Of a DNA stretch of 64,000 bases, positions 1-11,745 are shown piece after piece. How positions within the stretch are numbered: position 1 is the first letter of the stretch; every line of letters begins with the position of its first letter. Below the pieces are notes generated by a model that had not been told where the DNA came from, searched no databases, and was given only the letters and a program-made list of their open reading frames with translations. Position numbers and translations under genes: made by a program. The DNA comes from Nymphaea colorata (Eukaryota; Streptophyta; Magnoliopsida; Nymphaeales; Nymphaeaceae), in contig NC_045138.2 in NCBI RefSeq assembly GCF_008831285.2, positions 24,833,934 through 24,897,933 on the forward strand, written 5' to 3'.

Positions 1-2555
1 CTTCTTTTTGAGGAAAATCTGCAAATGTTGCACTTGTTTTCTGTTAGTAAAAGTTAAATATGTGCGGCTCTGAGACGAGGGATTCATGGATGCTAGTGTT
101 TGAAAGGGACACGAGCGGTCGTGGTTTCTATATTTCATCCCGATGACATGGTGCTGACAGCTTTGTACCTCAATGCTCGTCATGTTGAAGATGATGGCGA
201 TGGATGTCGTGATGTGAGCATCTGCTGGCGATGTCAATGGCTGCCATCTATTTGGGTTGGACATGCAATTAAAGAGAAAATCTAATTGGTCAATTTTTGT
301 GATCGGAGTAGGATTTGGTTGGTAATTAGGATGGATGCTTGGTGATAATCGCACCTTTTCCCCTAACTTAATTGGTCCGGTCGAGCATTGAATATGAATT
401 CTTACCTCTTAATAGCATTAATCAAGAGACTAGGAAGAGCTCTTTAGATCTTGCAAGTTCGACTAAAACCTGGAGCTTGAAATAAATCAAGAGTTCAATA
501 TCATAATTTAGATCAATTTGGTGCTCTGAGGGACATAACATAGCTCCAGTTGAAGAGCTACACTGCCTTCATATTAGGCCTTGATGCAGCTCTAAACCTT
601 GCGAACAAGGGAAAAAATGAAAAGAAAAGAAGGGAGGGTGAGTCATCTCCTCATTAGGGTGGTAGGGGTTTGCCTTACTCAAGTTAATTTGCTATAAGGA
701 TAAAAGTACAAGCATACCATGATTCTTGTTTGTTGGGTGTCCAACTTGATAATTGATTAAGGATAAGCTCACTGTTTAAGCTATTGGGTGCCAATTATTC
801 GCCGAAATGCAAATCCAATTCACTCTTCTTTGGCCGTATATGATGAGACAGGAATTTCACAAGATGTGCATCCAAACAAAATCATCCTGATTTGTATCCT
901 TAGATGTTGGAGTTGAAGTGTGTATACATTAGATGGTCGAGCAAAGCTCATGCCCAAGATTAGTGGCTTCAAATGGAGTGCCAGTACAATAATCAAGGCC
1001 GACCAGTATCGACAGTCCCTTAGGTTTGTCTAAAGTTACATGCATTCAGTATTTAATTTCTTTCTTTCTTTTTTCCTCCTCCTTCCGTTCGTGTATCTAA
1101 ATCACAACTTGTGATATGTTGTAACTATTGGATACAAAGATTACGTAGCCGTTGGCCCAATGTGTTGATATTTTTTTGTTAGTACTTGTTTGTGTGTACA
1201 TACTTTTGGTCTGCCAGTTTGCATCTGCGTGAGAGGACTCAGGCGTTCTTTCACTGATTTGTCTGTAGTTGAAGGGGTTGAAAACTTTGCCATTTTGTTA
1301 GAGTCCAAATCCCTTTCCTCTTCCTCTCATAGATTAAAGTAGTAGTGGCTGCAATCCCAACAAACAAGAGGAAAAAAGAAAACGGATGAATGTGAAAAAG
1401 GAAGAAGATTCCTTCCCTAAAATAAAGGCTCAATCGATGGTGTTCTTGGTAGATGAATCTTACATCCCACCTCCCTCCGCTTTCTCTCTAAAACTGTTCT
1501 CTTTTTGGTGTACGCCCACACAATTATTTCACCCCTTTGATGGTCATGGTTCCCGGGGGATGGCACGAATTATTGACCTCATGCATATCAACGTTGGCTG
1601 GCTTCCGCCATTGGAGAGGAGACGGAGGAGCGCCCTCACTGTCTGTTCCGGCCCATGGGGCCAATCAACCTGGGCCCTAATCAGGGAGAATTATTTTAAC
1701 TATTCAATATGGAGAGAGAGACATCGAGGCGTACCTATCGAGAACAACTAGCGAAGGAAACATTGGGATTGATTTAACAAGGTGTTATCATTTGATGCAG
1801 GGGACCCATTTTCTTCACAGCCATATCTTCTATTTGGGTACACAAACACTTGGATTAACGAAAGGAAATCCTTCTGTAATTCCTGTGAACAGATATAGCG
1901 GTTAACCATGGACGATGCATCCTCACATCGAAACAGCAATTCAATCAAGACGCAAATAGCATTCTTTTTGCTCCTTTTCTTCTTTCTGTTTTTCCTTTTC
2001 TTGTTTTTTAAAGGGATTGTACGTCTGCAAGTCGTAAAACTGCTGTTGAAATATGCCTCCAATTCCCCACCACCATTCCCATTTTGGGCAGCAGAAATGG
2101 CTGGTCCCTTTCTTTCGCATGACAAGAAAGGCATATCTTTTATCAAAAATGGAATGGAGGGTCTTGATTGTTTCTGGCAGCAAAAGAAAGGAGAGGGAAA
2201 GAGAGAGAGAGAGAGAAATGGAGCTCTTTCAAAAAGCATGGCCAGTAAATACAGAATAGCTACTCTCCCCAGGCTATAGAGATGACAAACATGTACTACT
2301 TGGCTTTCCCCTCCCCTTCTAGTGGTGGGCCACGCACCATCAATTTTTTTTTCCTTTTTTTCTTTCCCTTTACACACAAAAGCGGCGACCGGAATTATGC
2401 ACAGACTGGCCGGAATCTTTACACCCCATGGACATACGAGTTTTTTTTTTTTTTTTGAGTAACACGGCTCAATGGCGAGGCATGGGCCGCCAAATCACTG
2501 CAAATGATCAATAAAAGCCCTCAAAATTCGTCGGAAAGACACAAACTCAGGCCGA
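1..2555. other. Intergenic, no gene recognised
   Basis: I see no coding family here. Open frames exist on both strands, for example 1,386-1,751 plus and 1,748-2,377 minus. They are rich in low-complexity residues, overlap each other and match no family I know. The stretch holds a short GA microsatellite near 2,197-2,217 and a T-run near 2,440-2,456. Bases 2,460-2,555 lie just past the stop codon of the S40 gene and probably include its 3' untranslated region. The left edge could carry the end of a gene outside the window, but nothing shows this. Confidence 0.5.
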
Positions 2556-3197
2556 TCAGCCGAAGAAGCCGGTCTGGCTCCAGACCGCATTCCGGACCCG
2601 GCTCATGTCACGACCCTTGAGAGTGCGGCCGGCCCCCTCCAAGACGGAGGTCGCCGAGCCGCGCTGCCTCGCGCTCTCCCGCGCCAGGTACTCGTGCGGC
2701 GGGACCCACTCCCGCTCCTCCTCCAGCGGCGACACCTCGTTCTCCGCCAGCGACCCCGGCGAGGGGTCGCGCAGGATCTTGGACCAGTCCGGCACGTTAA
2801 CTGGAGCCGAGTGGCGCGCCGCGCCGGCTGGCCCATCTTCCACCTGCCGGAACTGCTGGATGATCATCGCGGCCGTCGAGGGGTTCCCTCCGCCGGCGAC
2901 TGCCTCCTGAAATGCCAGTGACAGCCCGCCAACCTGGCGGTGCCCATCGGAGGAGGCGATCGGCCACCGACGGTTGCGCCCACTGCTGGTGCCGCCGCCT
3001 CCGGCGACGGCGTTCATCCGCTTCTTTTCCTCCTTGAAAGCCGCCGTCTCGTCAATTATCGACCAGACCTCGTCCTCGGCTAGCTCGCCGTCCCCGCTCC
3101 CGACTGGGCCAGCCGCCGGATACCCGAAGTTCCCGGTCACCCTCTCCCGCCCGACCCTCCTTCCCATCCCAAAACTCATTCCGGATACCTCCAGCAT
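2556..3197 (-). CDS. Senescence regulator S40 family protein (DUF584)
   Basis: Intronless gene for a protein of about 213 residues. S40 proteins are small plant nuclear proteins linked to leaf senescence and stress responses; their biochemical activity is not well defined. The family blocks are all present and in order: an acidic block with EDEVWSIIDE near the N-terminus, then VNVPDWSKIL, then WVPPHEYLAR, and finally the signature GRTLKGRDMSRVRNAVWSQT just before the end. The open frame runs upstream to a GTG at 3,269. The first ATG is at 3,197, and further in-frame ATGs at 3,179 and 3,167 are possible starts. I chose 3,197 because a TATA box at 3,311-3,316 would place transcription start near 3,280, upstream of that ATG. 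The gene is much more GC-rich than its surroundings, which is common for intronless genes of this family. The family call is firm; the exact start is not. Confidence 0.93.
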   Translation of the reverse strand: MLEVSGMSFGMGRRVGRERVTGNFGYPAAGPVGSGDGELAEDEVWSIIDETAAFKEEKKRMNAVAGGGGTSSGRNRRWPIASSDGHRQVGGLSLAFQEAVAGGGNPSTAAMIIQQFRQVEDGPAGAARHSAPVNVPDWSKILRDPSPGSLAENEVSPLEEEREWVPPHEYLARESARQRGSATSVLEGAGRTLKGRDMSRVRNAVWSQTGFFG

Positions 3198-3310
3198 AAT
3201 TACCGTACAGCCGGGAAAAAAAATCGAACTCACTGGACACTCGGCGAGACTTCCCCGGCCATCTCCCACGAGAAATTACGGCGACTCCACCGGTCGCCTC
3301 GGCCCCTTCC

Positions 3311-3316
3311 TTTATA
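3311..3316 (-). promoter_or_regulatory. Putative TATA box of the S40 gene
   Basis: Reading the minus strand, TATAAA lies in a GC-rich setting about 115 bases upstream of the chosen ATG. It fits a start site near 3,280 and a 5' leader of about 80 bases. This is a motif match only. Confidence 0.5.
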
Positions 3317-3646
3317 CATCGCTGCCGTCTTCATTTCATTTCATTTCGCCTGAATCTCGCCCTCATTTGATTTCCTCCACTCCACGTCAGCAACCTTCCG
3401 GCGCTACCGACAAAACGATGGAAGGAGGAGGAAGACGAGCGGACGGGCCACGTCGGATCTCCTTCCCTGACGGCGGGGCCCACTCCCTCTCGGCTGGCCC
3501 TCCTCCACGTGGAGAACCATTACACGTGGCGCCAAAACCAGCGCCTTGGTGGGCCCAGCTCAAAGCCCGGCCAAGTGGCGGGCCAGCCCGTGTCGATTGC
3601 GGGGGCTGACTTCTCTCTTTCGAAAGCTCAGCCGATATTTTCTCTT

Positions 3647-3874
3647 AAAAACATCGTGAACTGTGAAGCGTTTTGGCATTAAAAAAACCTCTGAATATTT
3701 CAAAATATCGCCGATATTTTGTCCTCGAACCGAAAAGCAAAGAACAAAATTTAAATCTTCCGTTCTCCCTAAAAACATCGTGAACTGTGAAGTGTTTTGG
3801 GATTAAAAAAAACTTCTAAATATTTCAAAATATCGCCGATATTTTGTCCTCGAACCGAAGTGTAAAGAACAATG
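3647..3874. repeat. Tandem duplication, period about 124 bp, upstream of S40
   Basis: Two head-to-tail copies begin with AAAAACATCGTGAACTGTGA at 3,647 and 3,771. They end around AAAGAACAA near 3,760 and 3,870. Each copy holds a perfect hairpin, AAAATATCG-C-CGATATTTT (3,702-3,720 and 3,827-3,845). The copies differ by scattered substitutions and a 1-base indel, so the duplication is not brand new. It lies 330-560 bases upstream of the S40 TATA box. Confidence 0.9.
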
Positions 3875-5689
3875 CAAGAGTGGGGAGGAAACGCCTCGTC
3901 TCACGCAACGTTGTCTCGAGTGATGGCAACAAAACCTTATCATTCAGGCCACCCTTGCTGTCAACTTCTTCGCCTTTTTTAGGAAAGCGACGTCTCCTCC
4001 TACTCCTCACGCTCACCTGCTCACCCTCGGATTAATTTCTCCCTCTCTCTCCCTCCCCAACAAAATTTTTACAGAAGAGAGAGAAAGAGATCTGATGCAT
4101 GATTGCTCCGGGACAAAGGTGGCTCAGGCCTTACACCAGTACTTGTTTGGGGAAGAGAAGGCCCCCGATCTACCACCCTCATTAAATCTGCATTTATTAC
4201 CTAAGCGTACGCTCTTTTAAGCAAGCTGCCTAGGCTTTGGTTTTAGGCCAAAGATGCAATGTTTCTCTGTTTATCTTCTTGATTAATGAACTGTTGCTAC
4301 ATTTCGAGCCGCTTCTTCTTTCGAAGTTTCTGAAAGCCTCGTCACGTGGTGCATCGGGAACGAACTACCAAGAATATGCTTTCATCTCTAGAGCAAATAA
4401 AAAGTTACGACGACGTGCAGAGACCACAAATTTGGGGAAAAAACACAGTCAAAAAATTTGAAGGGGACTGATAGATAAAGGTACCCATCTACTGTCTTCG
4501 ATTCAATGCCTCGTTCGGATTATGATCGGAAAATCATGGTCACGTAATCTTCACCGGACCGTGAGAAAGCGTCAGCTGTGTTTGTGGCTCTTCTCGCTTG
4601 AGATATCTCGAAACACATAAATTTTATGGTTCTTGGTCGCCATCAACAACTTTTTCAGATGGGGACCATGCAAAACTTATCGGCAACGGCCACAGCTTCT
4701 GCTTTCTGGTCGCTTGCGATCGTTTATTTCGCCTGTGACAATCAAATCTCCGTGAGCTTTAGCCGTTAAGGATTAACTTAGCTGCGAGATTTACCCGACC
4801 AATCTAAGCCCTGCATTTGACGATACCGAAAGCATCCGCATGTATATCTAGTACGAGGGACAAAAATTCGGAAGAATCCATCAAAAAGTGAATTTCTTTG
4901 ATTGTGAAGTTTCCATACAGTGGCAGCCGGTTGAATCGTTGAAATCCTTACATTTGCTTGATTTGTAATGAGACAATCCTACATTTTGGCTCTATTCCTG
5001 CAGCTACTATCTGTAATCAGAAAAGGAAAACGGAAAGAGGAAAAACAGAGAAGGGAAAAAAAAAAAAGAAAAAGAAAGAAGAAAAGAGTGCTGGCCGCAC
5101 ACTGATGGACCTAATGAAATGCTAAAAGATCTGCTCGTCAATCGGATATATATCTCGAAGTTGAATAAACCATAAATTCTGCCTGTGTTCTCCATCCTTT
5201 CATATCTGTAGTCACAAGTGAAATCGACTCATTTCCGAAAATTCCCTGTCGTTCTGTTAGAATTTACAACTGCCGAACTTTGCACAAAAAGAAGAATCCG
5301 CCATCACCAAACTGTAGTTCAAAAAACCACGAAATCGTCATTGCCATGTTGAAATGGAATTTCAGTTTGTTGTAATTCGAAAATTTGGGATGCTTTGATT
5401 TCTCAACATCTGCCGGAAACTGAAAGATTGCAGAAACAAATTCCGGACTACTCTTAGCAACCAGAAAGCGAAGGGGGAACCGAAAGAACAAGTACCCATG
5501 CAAAGCAAGGAGCAGAATTATTGGGTGCTGTTCTTTGGCCAATTTGGCTGCAGCGTGACTGCTGCCGGCCCTTGTTCCTGTTTTGTACAGGCAGAAATAT
5601 GCAGTCACCAGCCATATCAAATAATTGCTGTCCTTCCTTTCAATGAATAGAATTACGAGCTTCGTTTCGCTTCCTGTACACTAGGTAGT

Positions 5690-5900
5690 AACGAGCTGCT
5701 AGGCGCAGCAGAGGCACAGCCACAAACATGGAGTGGGGGCCCCACTGTGCTCCTGAGCACCACAGGGAGTGGGACCCCCTCTCGCGGCCCCACCGGTGAG
5801 ACCAATCATGCTGACTGGAGGTGAACCAGCCAACTAATCGGCTAACCTTTTCGCCGTCCCTAGAGATTCCCCGATTTAGATTTGAAACCCTAGCAGCCTC
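5690..5900. other. GC-rich palindromic block with telo-box
   Basis: This block stands out from the AT-rich flanks. It contains GTGGGGGCCCCAC and GTGCTCCTGAGCAC, both self-complementary, then GGGAGTGGGACCCCC. A plant telo-box, AAACCCTAG, lies at about 5,886-5,894. Telo-boxes of this kind are common in plant 5' leaders of translation-related genes. No open frame with a recognisable product follows, so this may be a relic promoter or a non-coding start region. Confidence 0.35.
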
Positions 5901-6384
5901 CTAGTAGTCAGATGAAAAGTAAGCCGTCATGTGTATTGACCTTTTAATTTTATTATGATATATATACATATGTATATATTATATTATATATACACAGATA
6001 AACTTTTGACTTTATTGAATGATGATGCTAAAATTTTCACTGGGACGTGTTTGGAACCTGCATTTACTAAAGAAGAAACAACGATCAAGTTCTATACGGA
6101 AACAGGACAATAGGTCTTAAAATCTGCATCTCAGTATTCTTTCATAATGTTGAAAGTTTTTATTCACGTTGTTGCTGTGAACATGCACACCCTATTTTTA
6201 CAAAAGAGGAAAAGTTCATGTTCGGATAATGTGTTGTAAGGGGCTTATTTATAGGGCATAACATAGCTGGTCGAATGAAGAAAACGATGTCATGAATGCT
6301 ACTTTTATGAATTACAAATGGTAGCACCATAGCTGCCCAAGTCCCAAAACAGGCTTTAAACTTTGGCGTTCGATAATGAGAGAC

Positions 6385-6385
6385 T

Positions 6386-6418
<33 letters not shown>
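6385..6418. repeat. AT microsatellite
   Basis: Nearly pure TA dinucleotide run, about 34 bases, with one ACAT interruption. A second TA run lies at about 6,575-6,595 and a TC run at about 6,711-6,732. Confidence 0.95.
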
Positions 6419-7604
6419 CACATAAAGTTTGGCAGAACTTGCAAATTCCATGATGGCAGTAGCTCTCTAGACTAACTTAGCATTATCTCTTTCTTTCTGG
6501 CAGTTTCAATATCCCGAAAATTAACAGTCTATTATGTAAGAGAAGATATGGCCAATTATTGGTGGCATTGCCAACTTATATATATATATATATATGTGGA
6601 TAGTTACAGCAATGTCGTAATCAATACAAAGAAAGAGATTGAAGAGGGAGCAGTGGACGGATCAACCTACACCAATTAGTGGGCTCTTTGTTCCTTTGCA
6701 TAATATCCCCTTTCTCTCTCTCTCTCTCTCTCCATTTGAAGGAGCAACTGGATAAGGTGCGTTGTCTTGTCTTAATCACACACTTTTGAAGCCCACAACA
6801 CACGCCTTGTAAAATTATTGAAAGAACTTGTCCTAACGCAAAGACTTCTTCTGGGCGTGAAGGATCAGATTCTCACTTCTTTCTTCAATTGAATGTAAGG
6901 GCATCAAAGGTTTGGAGTGTTGGTTTTGTGCCACCTTGTCTTTTCCCTCTTTTTCATTTGCATCTCTTCCTTTTACTGCTCTTCCATAGTCATGTTTTTT
7001 TTCGTTATTGTTGCATTCATAATTAGCATTTAGGGCAGTTTGCAGAAAAGTTAACATGTAAGATATTTTATGAAGGCAGTTTGACAACATTAATACATTG
7101 TTATTGTCTCTTGAATCTATCTATCCCAAAAAATAGATCAGGTTCATGGAACACTTGTTATAATGTTTGATGAACCTATCTCATTTTTTAGGGCAGGTTC
7201 ATGAGACAGTAACAACAAAATGTCACCAGCCAGTCATATAAGATTATATTAAACAAAAACACAAACGACCCCTGTGATGATGATAGATGAATTTTGTATA
7301 TAAAAAGTTACAAATATATACTTTCTTAAGCAGAAAGCATATTCTAACAAAGAGTTTGCAGGTGTGTAATAAATCTTAGTGTCTCTTTTTATGAACTATA
7401 ATGATATTGAACTAATGTTCTTATTTATGATGCTCATATGACAGAACACGGGAAATTTTATTATACATTTTTATACTCCATTATGTTGGTGCCCACCAAT
7501 CATGCCTCAATCAGCTCTGCCCACCATAGTCCTTGCATTGTTGCTATCTTTTGCAAAAAAAAAAAAGAAAAACTCCATAATTTTGACTTAAGTTTCATGT
7601 AGAT

Positions 7605-7739
7605 TTATTTTCTAATATCAGATGAAAATGTCTACGAGTTATCGGTTTCTTGATTGTGAACAACAAATTAAGAATAAAAGAACGTTTATTGTACGCTCTT
7701 ATTTTTCTAATATCAGACGAAAATGTCTACGAGTTACCG
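7605..7739. repeat. Direct repeat of about 38 bp, 95 bp apart
   Basis: TCTAATATCAGATGAAAATG at 7,611 recurs as TCTAATATCAGACGAAAATG at 7,706. Both copies continue into GTCTACGAGTTA. The copies differ by only a few bases. No coding role is seen. Confidence 0.85.
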
Positions 7740-8971
7740 ATGGAGCCGGGGCTGATTAGATGAGAGGTGTTTGACATCCCATGTGTTGCAAATTTGCAAT
7801 ATAAGGGCAAACAGGGTGATTGGCATTGCATTTCATTTTAGGAGGTGGTAATTGTTGATAAAAACATGCAGGGAATTAAAAAGACCGGTTGGTCATTAAT
7901 CTTATTGTTTTATCGGCTCTCGATAAATTTGGACTGTTACTCATCGAACAGCGAATCACTCTTTCTCTTTCTAAAAAATGAAATGTAATATTAAGTAAGC
8001 TGACAGGAAAGAAAAACCAAAAACCAAGGGAGTAAATCTAGTTAGAAGAAATGCTTTGAATAAAACTATAGAATAAAAATAACCTTCCTCTGAAACCATC
8101 TTCCTAGCAGTGGGTGGCATCAAACTTAATGAAATTTCGTAGCCGTTACGGTGTGGAGATAATAGCCACCAATATTGGGTCAAGCACTTATGATCGAGTC
8201 TCAACTCCAGCCCCGTTAATTAAATGGATCTGAAAATTTACATCTTAGTATGGGAGAAAAAATTGATGGATCTACTAGATTCTGATTAGAAACTATTTTT
8301 GAATCCGGGATCTATCACGTCAGGACCGGGCACGCACACAAGAAATCAAAGAGACTTTTATTTGTTTTCAGATGAAATAGAGCGGTAGGATTTATGTCAG
8401 CAGGATGTGAAATTTCGCTATGAGATCCAACTGGAAGATCTGGATCTAGAACCAGATTAATTCATTCACAAAATAAAATGGATATTTTAGTAATCTACGG
8501 CCCTCCTATCTTTTTTTATGCGACAATAACAACCCCAAGACAACCACGTGCATAAATTTAATTATTTATCTTTCTGATAATGAAAATATATTCAGCTTTC
8601 ATAGAAAATAAGAGCGTACAATTCATGGCAACAATTTCCAGAAAAAAAAAAAAAAACCCTTATGAACAAATCGGGAAATGACATGCACGTTTGAGAATAG
8701 GGAAATATTATTGGCCCTCATATGGAATTTTCCTTTTAATTCCAGTTTCTACAATAAACCATGCTTTATGTGGAATGAGACCCATTATTAAAAAGGGAGA
8801 TGTTGATATCACAATCATGCTGGTTTAATTTTGGTGAACAAATGGGACCCAGATTGGCCCCATTTATTTATTTCACTAACTAGATTGATGCCTGATCCAA
8901 CATAATGCTTTTCATTTTCCCCCTTTCTAGGTTTTTTGACAAGTTAAAATCCATGAGAAGTAAAGGCATTG

Positions 8972-9199
8972 TTTTTTTTTTTTTTTTAGTATTAATTTGA
9001 CAAGGGGAAATCCCTTTTGGGCTAAGAGACTTGGTCGCTTACCCGGCTGCGCTGCATAAAACCCTGAGGCTAGTATTTCTGCATCGGGGTGTAATGCATG
9101 CTTCGGCTTCTACAAGGGTTTCACGCTCCTGAGAATTAAACCGACTGTCCCTCTATCAACCACTGACCCCGTCCATTGCGCCAAACCCTTTGGGGCTAA
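8972..9199 (-). mobile_element. tRNA-derived SINE, reverse orientation
   Basis: Read on the minus strand, the 5' end at about 9,199 begins a tRNA-like head. It has an A-box-like TGGCGCAATGG (9,184 down to 9,174) and a degenerate B-box-like GGTTTAATTCTC about 45 bases further on. The element ends in a run of about 16 A residues (8,972-8,987 on the plus strand are T). An imperfect target duplication AAGTAAAGG / AAGTAAAAGG flanks it (about 8,958 and 9,199). About 228 bp with a polymerase III type promoter and poly(A) end is standard for plant SINEs. It encodes no protein. Confidence 0.8.
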
Positions 9200-10681
9200 A
9201 GTAAAAGGTGCTGGTAGTTCCAAATTTCCAAAGATGAAAAGCATTTGTGGGATTTGGTCTTCTAATAAAATGATATCAAAGTGAGGAAGTCTTGAGATTT
9301 CCTTTCTACGGTATTCATCTTCTCAGTGGATTGCTTGAATTTTTTTTTACAGTCAAGTTTATTTGATAGAGTTCCGGAATGCGTTCCTCTAGATCAGAAG
9401 GTTGACTTTGGTTTAATCAGACAAAATGTATGATATGTCGTCCACCATCAATTAGTTGAAAACGAAGACGAAAGATAATATAGGAAATGTTTGTTTGAGA
9501 GGAAGGAAGAAGAAGACGGACACGTCATTACTAAAAGGATTTGCTTTGTGACTTGACATCTAATTAAGAAATCAAATCAGATTAGGTTTCAAGAAAAGAC
9601 TTAGATATTCTGTTCTAAATAAATGTCCGATCGGATATTATCTACATGACCAGTTTTTTTTTTTTTTTTTTATATATATATATATTTGATATCCATACAT
9701 TTCGAAAGTTGGTTCTCGAAATGGCATGTCTTTTTCTTCCTCCATATTTGAATCCAAATACGCGAATATCCAGTAATTCCAATGTAAGACGAGCTGATCT
9801 GATGAATCCAATCCGTTGACATCCCGACTTTTAAGGTCGAGCCTGGACCAGTTATATACGATACCTCTTCGACTGGCAACTTCTTTGCAACTAAAAATTT
9901 CCTAACCCTAAAAAACCTTGATTAATTACCATGATGAAGTGCTTAACACTAAAATTTGGACAATGGCAGATTCAGTAACAATGGCTTTTCCTATAAATAT
10001 GTGGTTGGTGTGGTGGGATTGATGATATACCTGACTTTTTCGGCTTCAAGATAATCACATCAAATATATTACATATAATTGAGCATTGTGGATTAGGAAC
10101 CTAAAAATCGAGGGGTTGATGGGAGAAGTATAATGCACAAATGGGAAGTCACAAATATTGTTTTCGTGTTTTAAACAGCGACGTTGTTTCAAGTTATAAT
10201 TCTATGAGTTTGAAAAAAAGGGAAAAACATGGTAAATTTTTAAAAATTAAAAAAACATTAAAAATTAGAAAAAAATAAATGAAAAAATAATAAGACAACG
10301 TCAAAAAAATAAATAGATAAAAATCAAATAAAAACTACAAAACAGAAACAAACAGTTTGACGTTAAAAAGTATAAAAAAAGCCAGAAATGAAAAAAAGGG
10401 GAAAAAAGATATTCGCATTTTTTTTTTGTTTTGGCATTTTTTAAAAAGAGAAAAGTGGCTTGCCATTTTTGTAGCTCACATATTTTCACGTTTTTAACCC
10501 CTTTTTTTTCCGAAAAAACAAGGCGTGACTATAGACAAAAAATTGTCTTCCACTAAGTCTTTGGCATCATTTAAAGTTTTAACTCTGTCACTTGTATTTA
10601 TCAGCTGTTATAATTATATTTTTGCATGCACAGATTATACACTTTCAGAACTGCCTCCCACTCAATAATGTCAAGTGGGGT

Positions 10682-10718
<37 letters not shown>

Positions 10719-11410
10719 TGTTTTATGAGTTATCCAATAAATTTAGTGGATAATTAGAAGGAATCATATGAAAAGATAAATATAACTCGTTACGGAAAAA
10801 TATCATGAAATGGTAATTTTTGTTGCGTAGCATCGATCTAGTAAACTATTGATGAAATCCATCAAACATCCATACTTATTTGACACATTTCCAGAACTAT
10901 TTATATAAATATAAAGACAGAAAGAGGTGGTGGGCTTGTGGTGCAAAAGGGGGGCTCTTTTTCAGTTTTAACAAATTAGTAGTGAGGACAAAAATGAATA
11001 ATTTGTTCTCTTAGAATTTGCATATATCGACAGCTGCACATGTCATTGCGCAATACACCGCCCGCAGTATTCTTCTGCCTTTTGTGAACCAATTCCATGG
11101 CCCAACTAAAAAAATACAGATCACCCAAACCAAGAAATATCTTGGGAAGCCACAAGAAAGAGAGGGAGAGAGAGTTTAAGGGCTGACAGTATACCCTCTA
11201 CTAGTCCTTGGGCTAGAACAGTATTGGGATGGATTACTTATATAAGTCTTCTTCGACAAATAGAGATTGTAGTTCAGTGTCAATGGTTAAAGACAATGAT
11301 AAATCTTGTTTAATGAACTAGAGAAAAATCCACTCCCCCTTGATTTGAGCCTCAATTCTCAATGGTGAAAGGTTCTCAGCAACTTTAGTGAACGTTCAGC
11401 AAGTCCAGAG
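9200..11410. other. Intergenic, no gene recognised
   Basis: AT-rich DNA without a recognisable gene. It includes a TA run at about 9,671-9,686. From 9,690 to 9,850 lies a degenerate stretch ending in ATCCGTTGACATCCC, which resembles the right end of the hAT MITE at 36,086-36,534. There is an A/T homopolymer-rich zone at about 10,200-10,510 and a TA run at 10,685-10,716. Confidence 0.5.
10685..10716. repeat. AT microsatellite
   Basis: About 32 bases of uninterrupted TA dinucleotide. Confidence 0.95.
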
Positions 11411-11745
11411 TATTACAGAATCTGTAACCTACAGATGCAACTCTCTGCTGCAAGATGCACAGGTTTCTTCTCAATAATATCTGACACTTGAAGATGCGGA
11501 ACAGTGCAGGATTTCACAAGAAAGCTGCCACGGCTGACACCTAAGTATAGTTGGCAGCATTCATAAAGTCGAGAGAATGTTACAGAATCTGTAATCTACA
11601 TATGCAAACTCTCTGCTGCAAGATGCACAAGTTTCTTCTCACTAATAACTTAACACAAGAAGATGCGAAACCATGGAGGATTTCGCAAGAAAGCTCCCAC
11701 GGCTGACACCTAAGTATAGTTGGCAGCCTTCATAATCTGAGAATG
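11411..11745. repeat. Tandem duplication, period about 167 bp
   Basis: Two diverged head-to-tail copies start with TTACAGAATCTGTAA at 11,413 and 11,580. Both carry CTCTCTGCTGCAAGATGCAC and later CACGGCTGACACCTAAGTAT. Substitutions and small indels separate them. Neither copy encodes a recognisable protein. Confidence 0.9.

Larger units (their letters stand above)
3875..8971. other. Intergenic, no gene recognised
   Basis: No coding family was recognised on either strand. Visible contents are a GC-rich palindromic block with a telo-box (5,690-5,900), AT microsatellites (about 6,385-6,418 and 6,575-6,595), a TC run (about 6,711-6,732) and a 35-40 bp direct repeat (7,605 and 7,699). The remainder is AT-rich single-copy-looking DNA. 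Confidence 0.5.

Noticed and set aside
1386-1751. 121-residue open frame
   Set aside because: No motif or family match, overlapping open frames on the other strand, and no splice or promoter support.
1748-2377. 209-residue open frame on the minus strand
   Set aside because: Low-complexity lysine/serine-rich text caused by purine-rich DNA; no family recognised.
3198-3269. N-terminal extension of the S40 protein to a GTG at 3,269
   Set aside because: The frame is open, but plant genes almost always start at ATG, and the first ATG is at 3,197.
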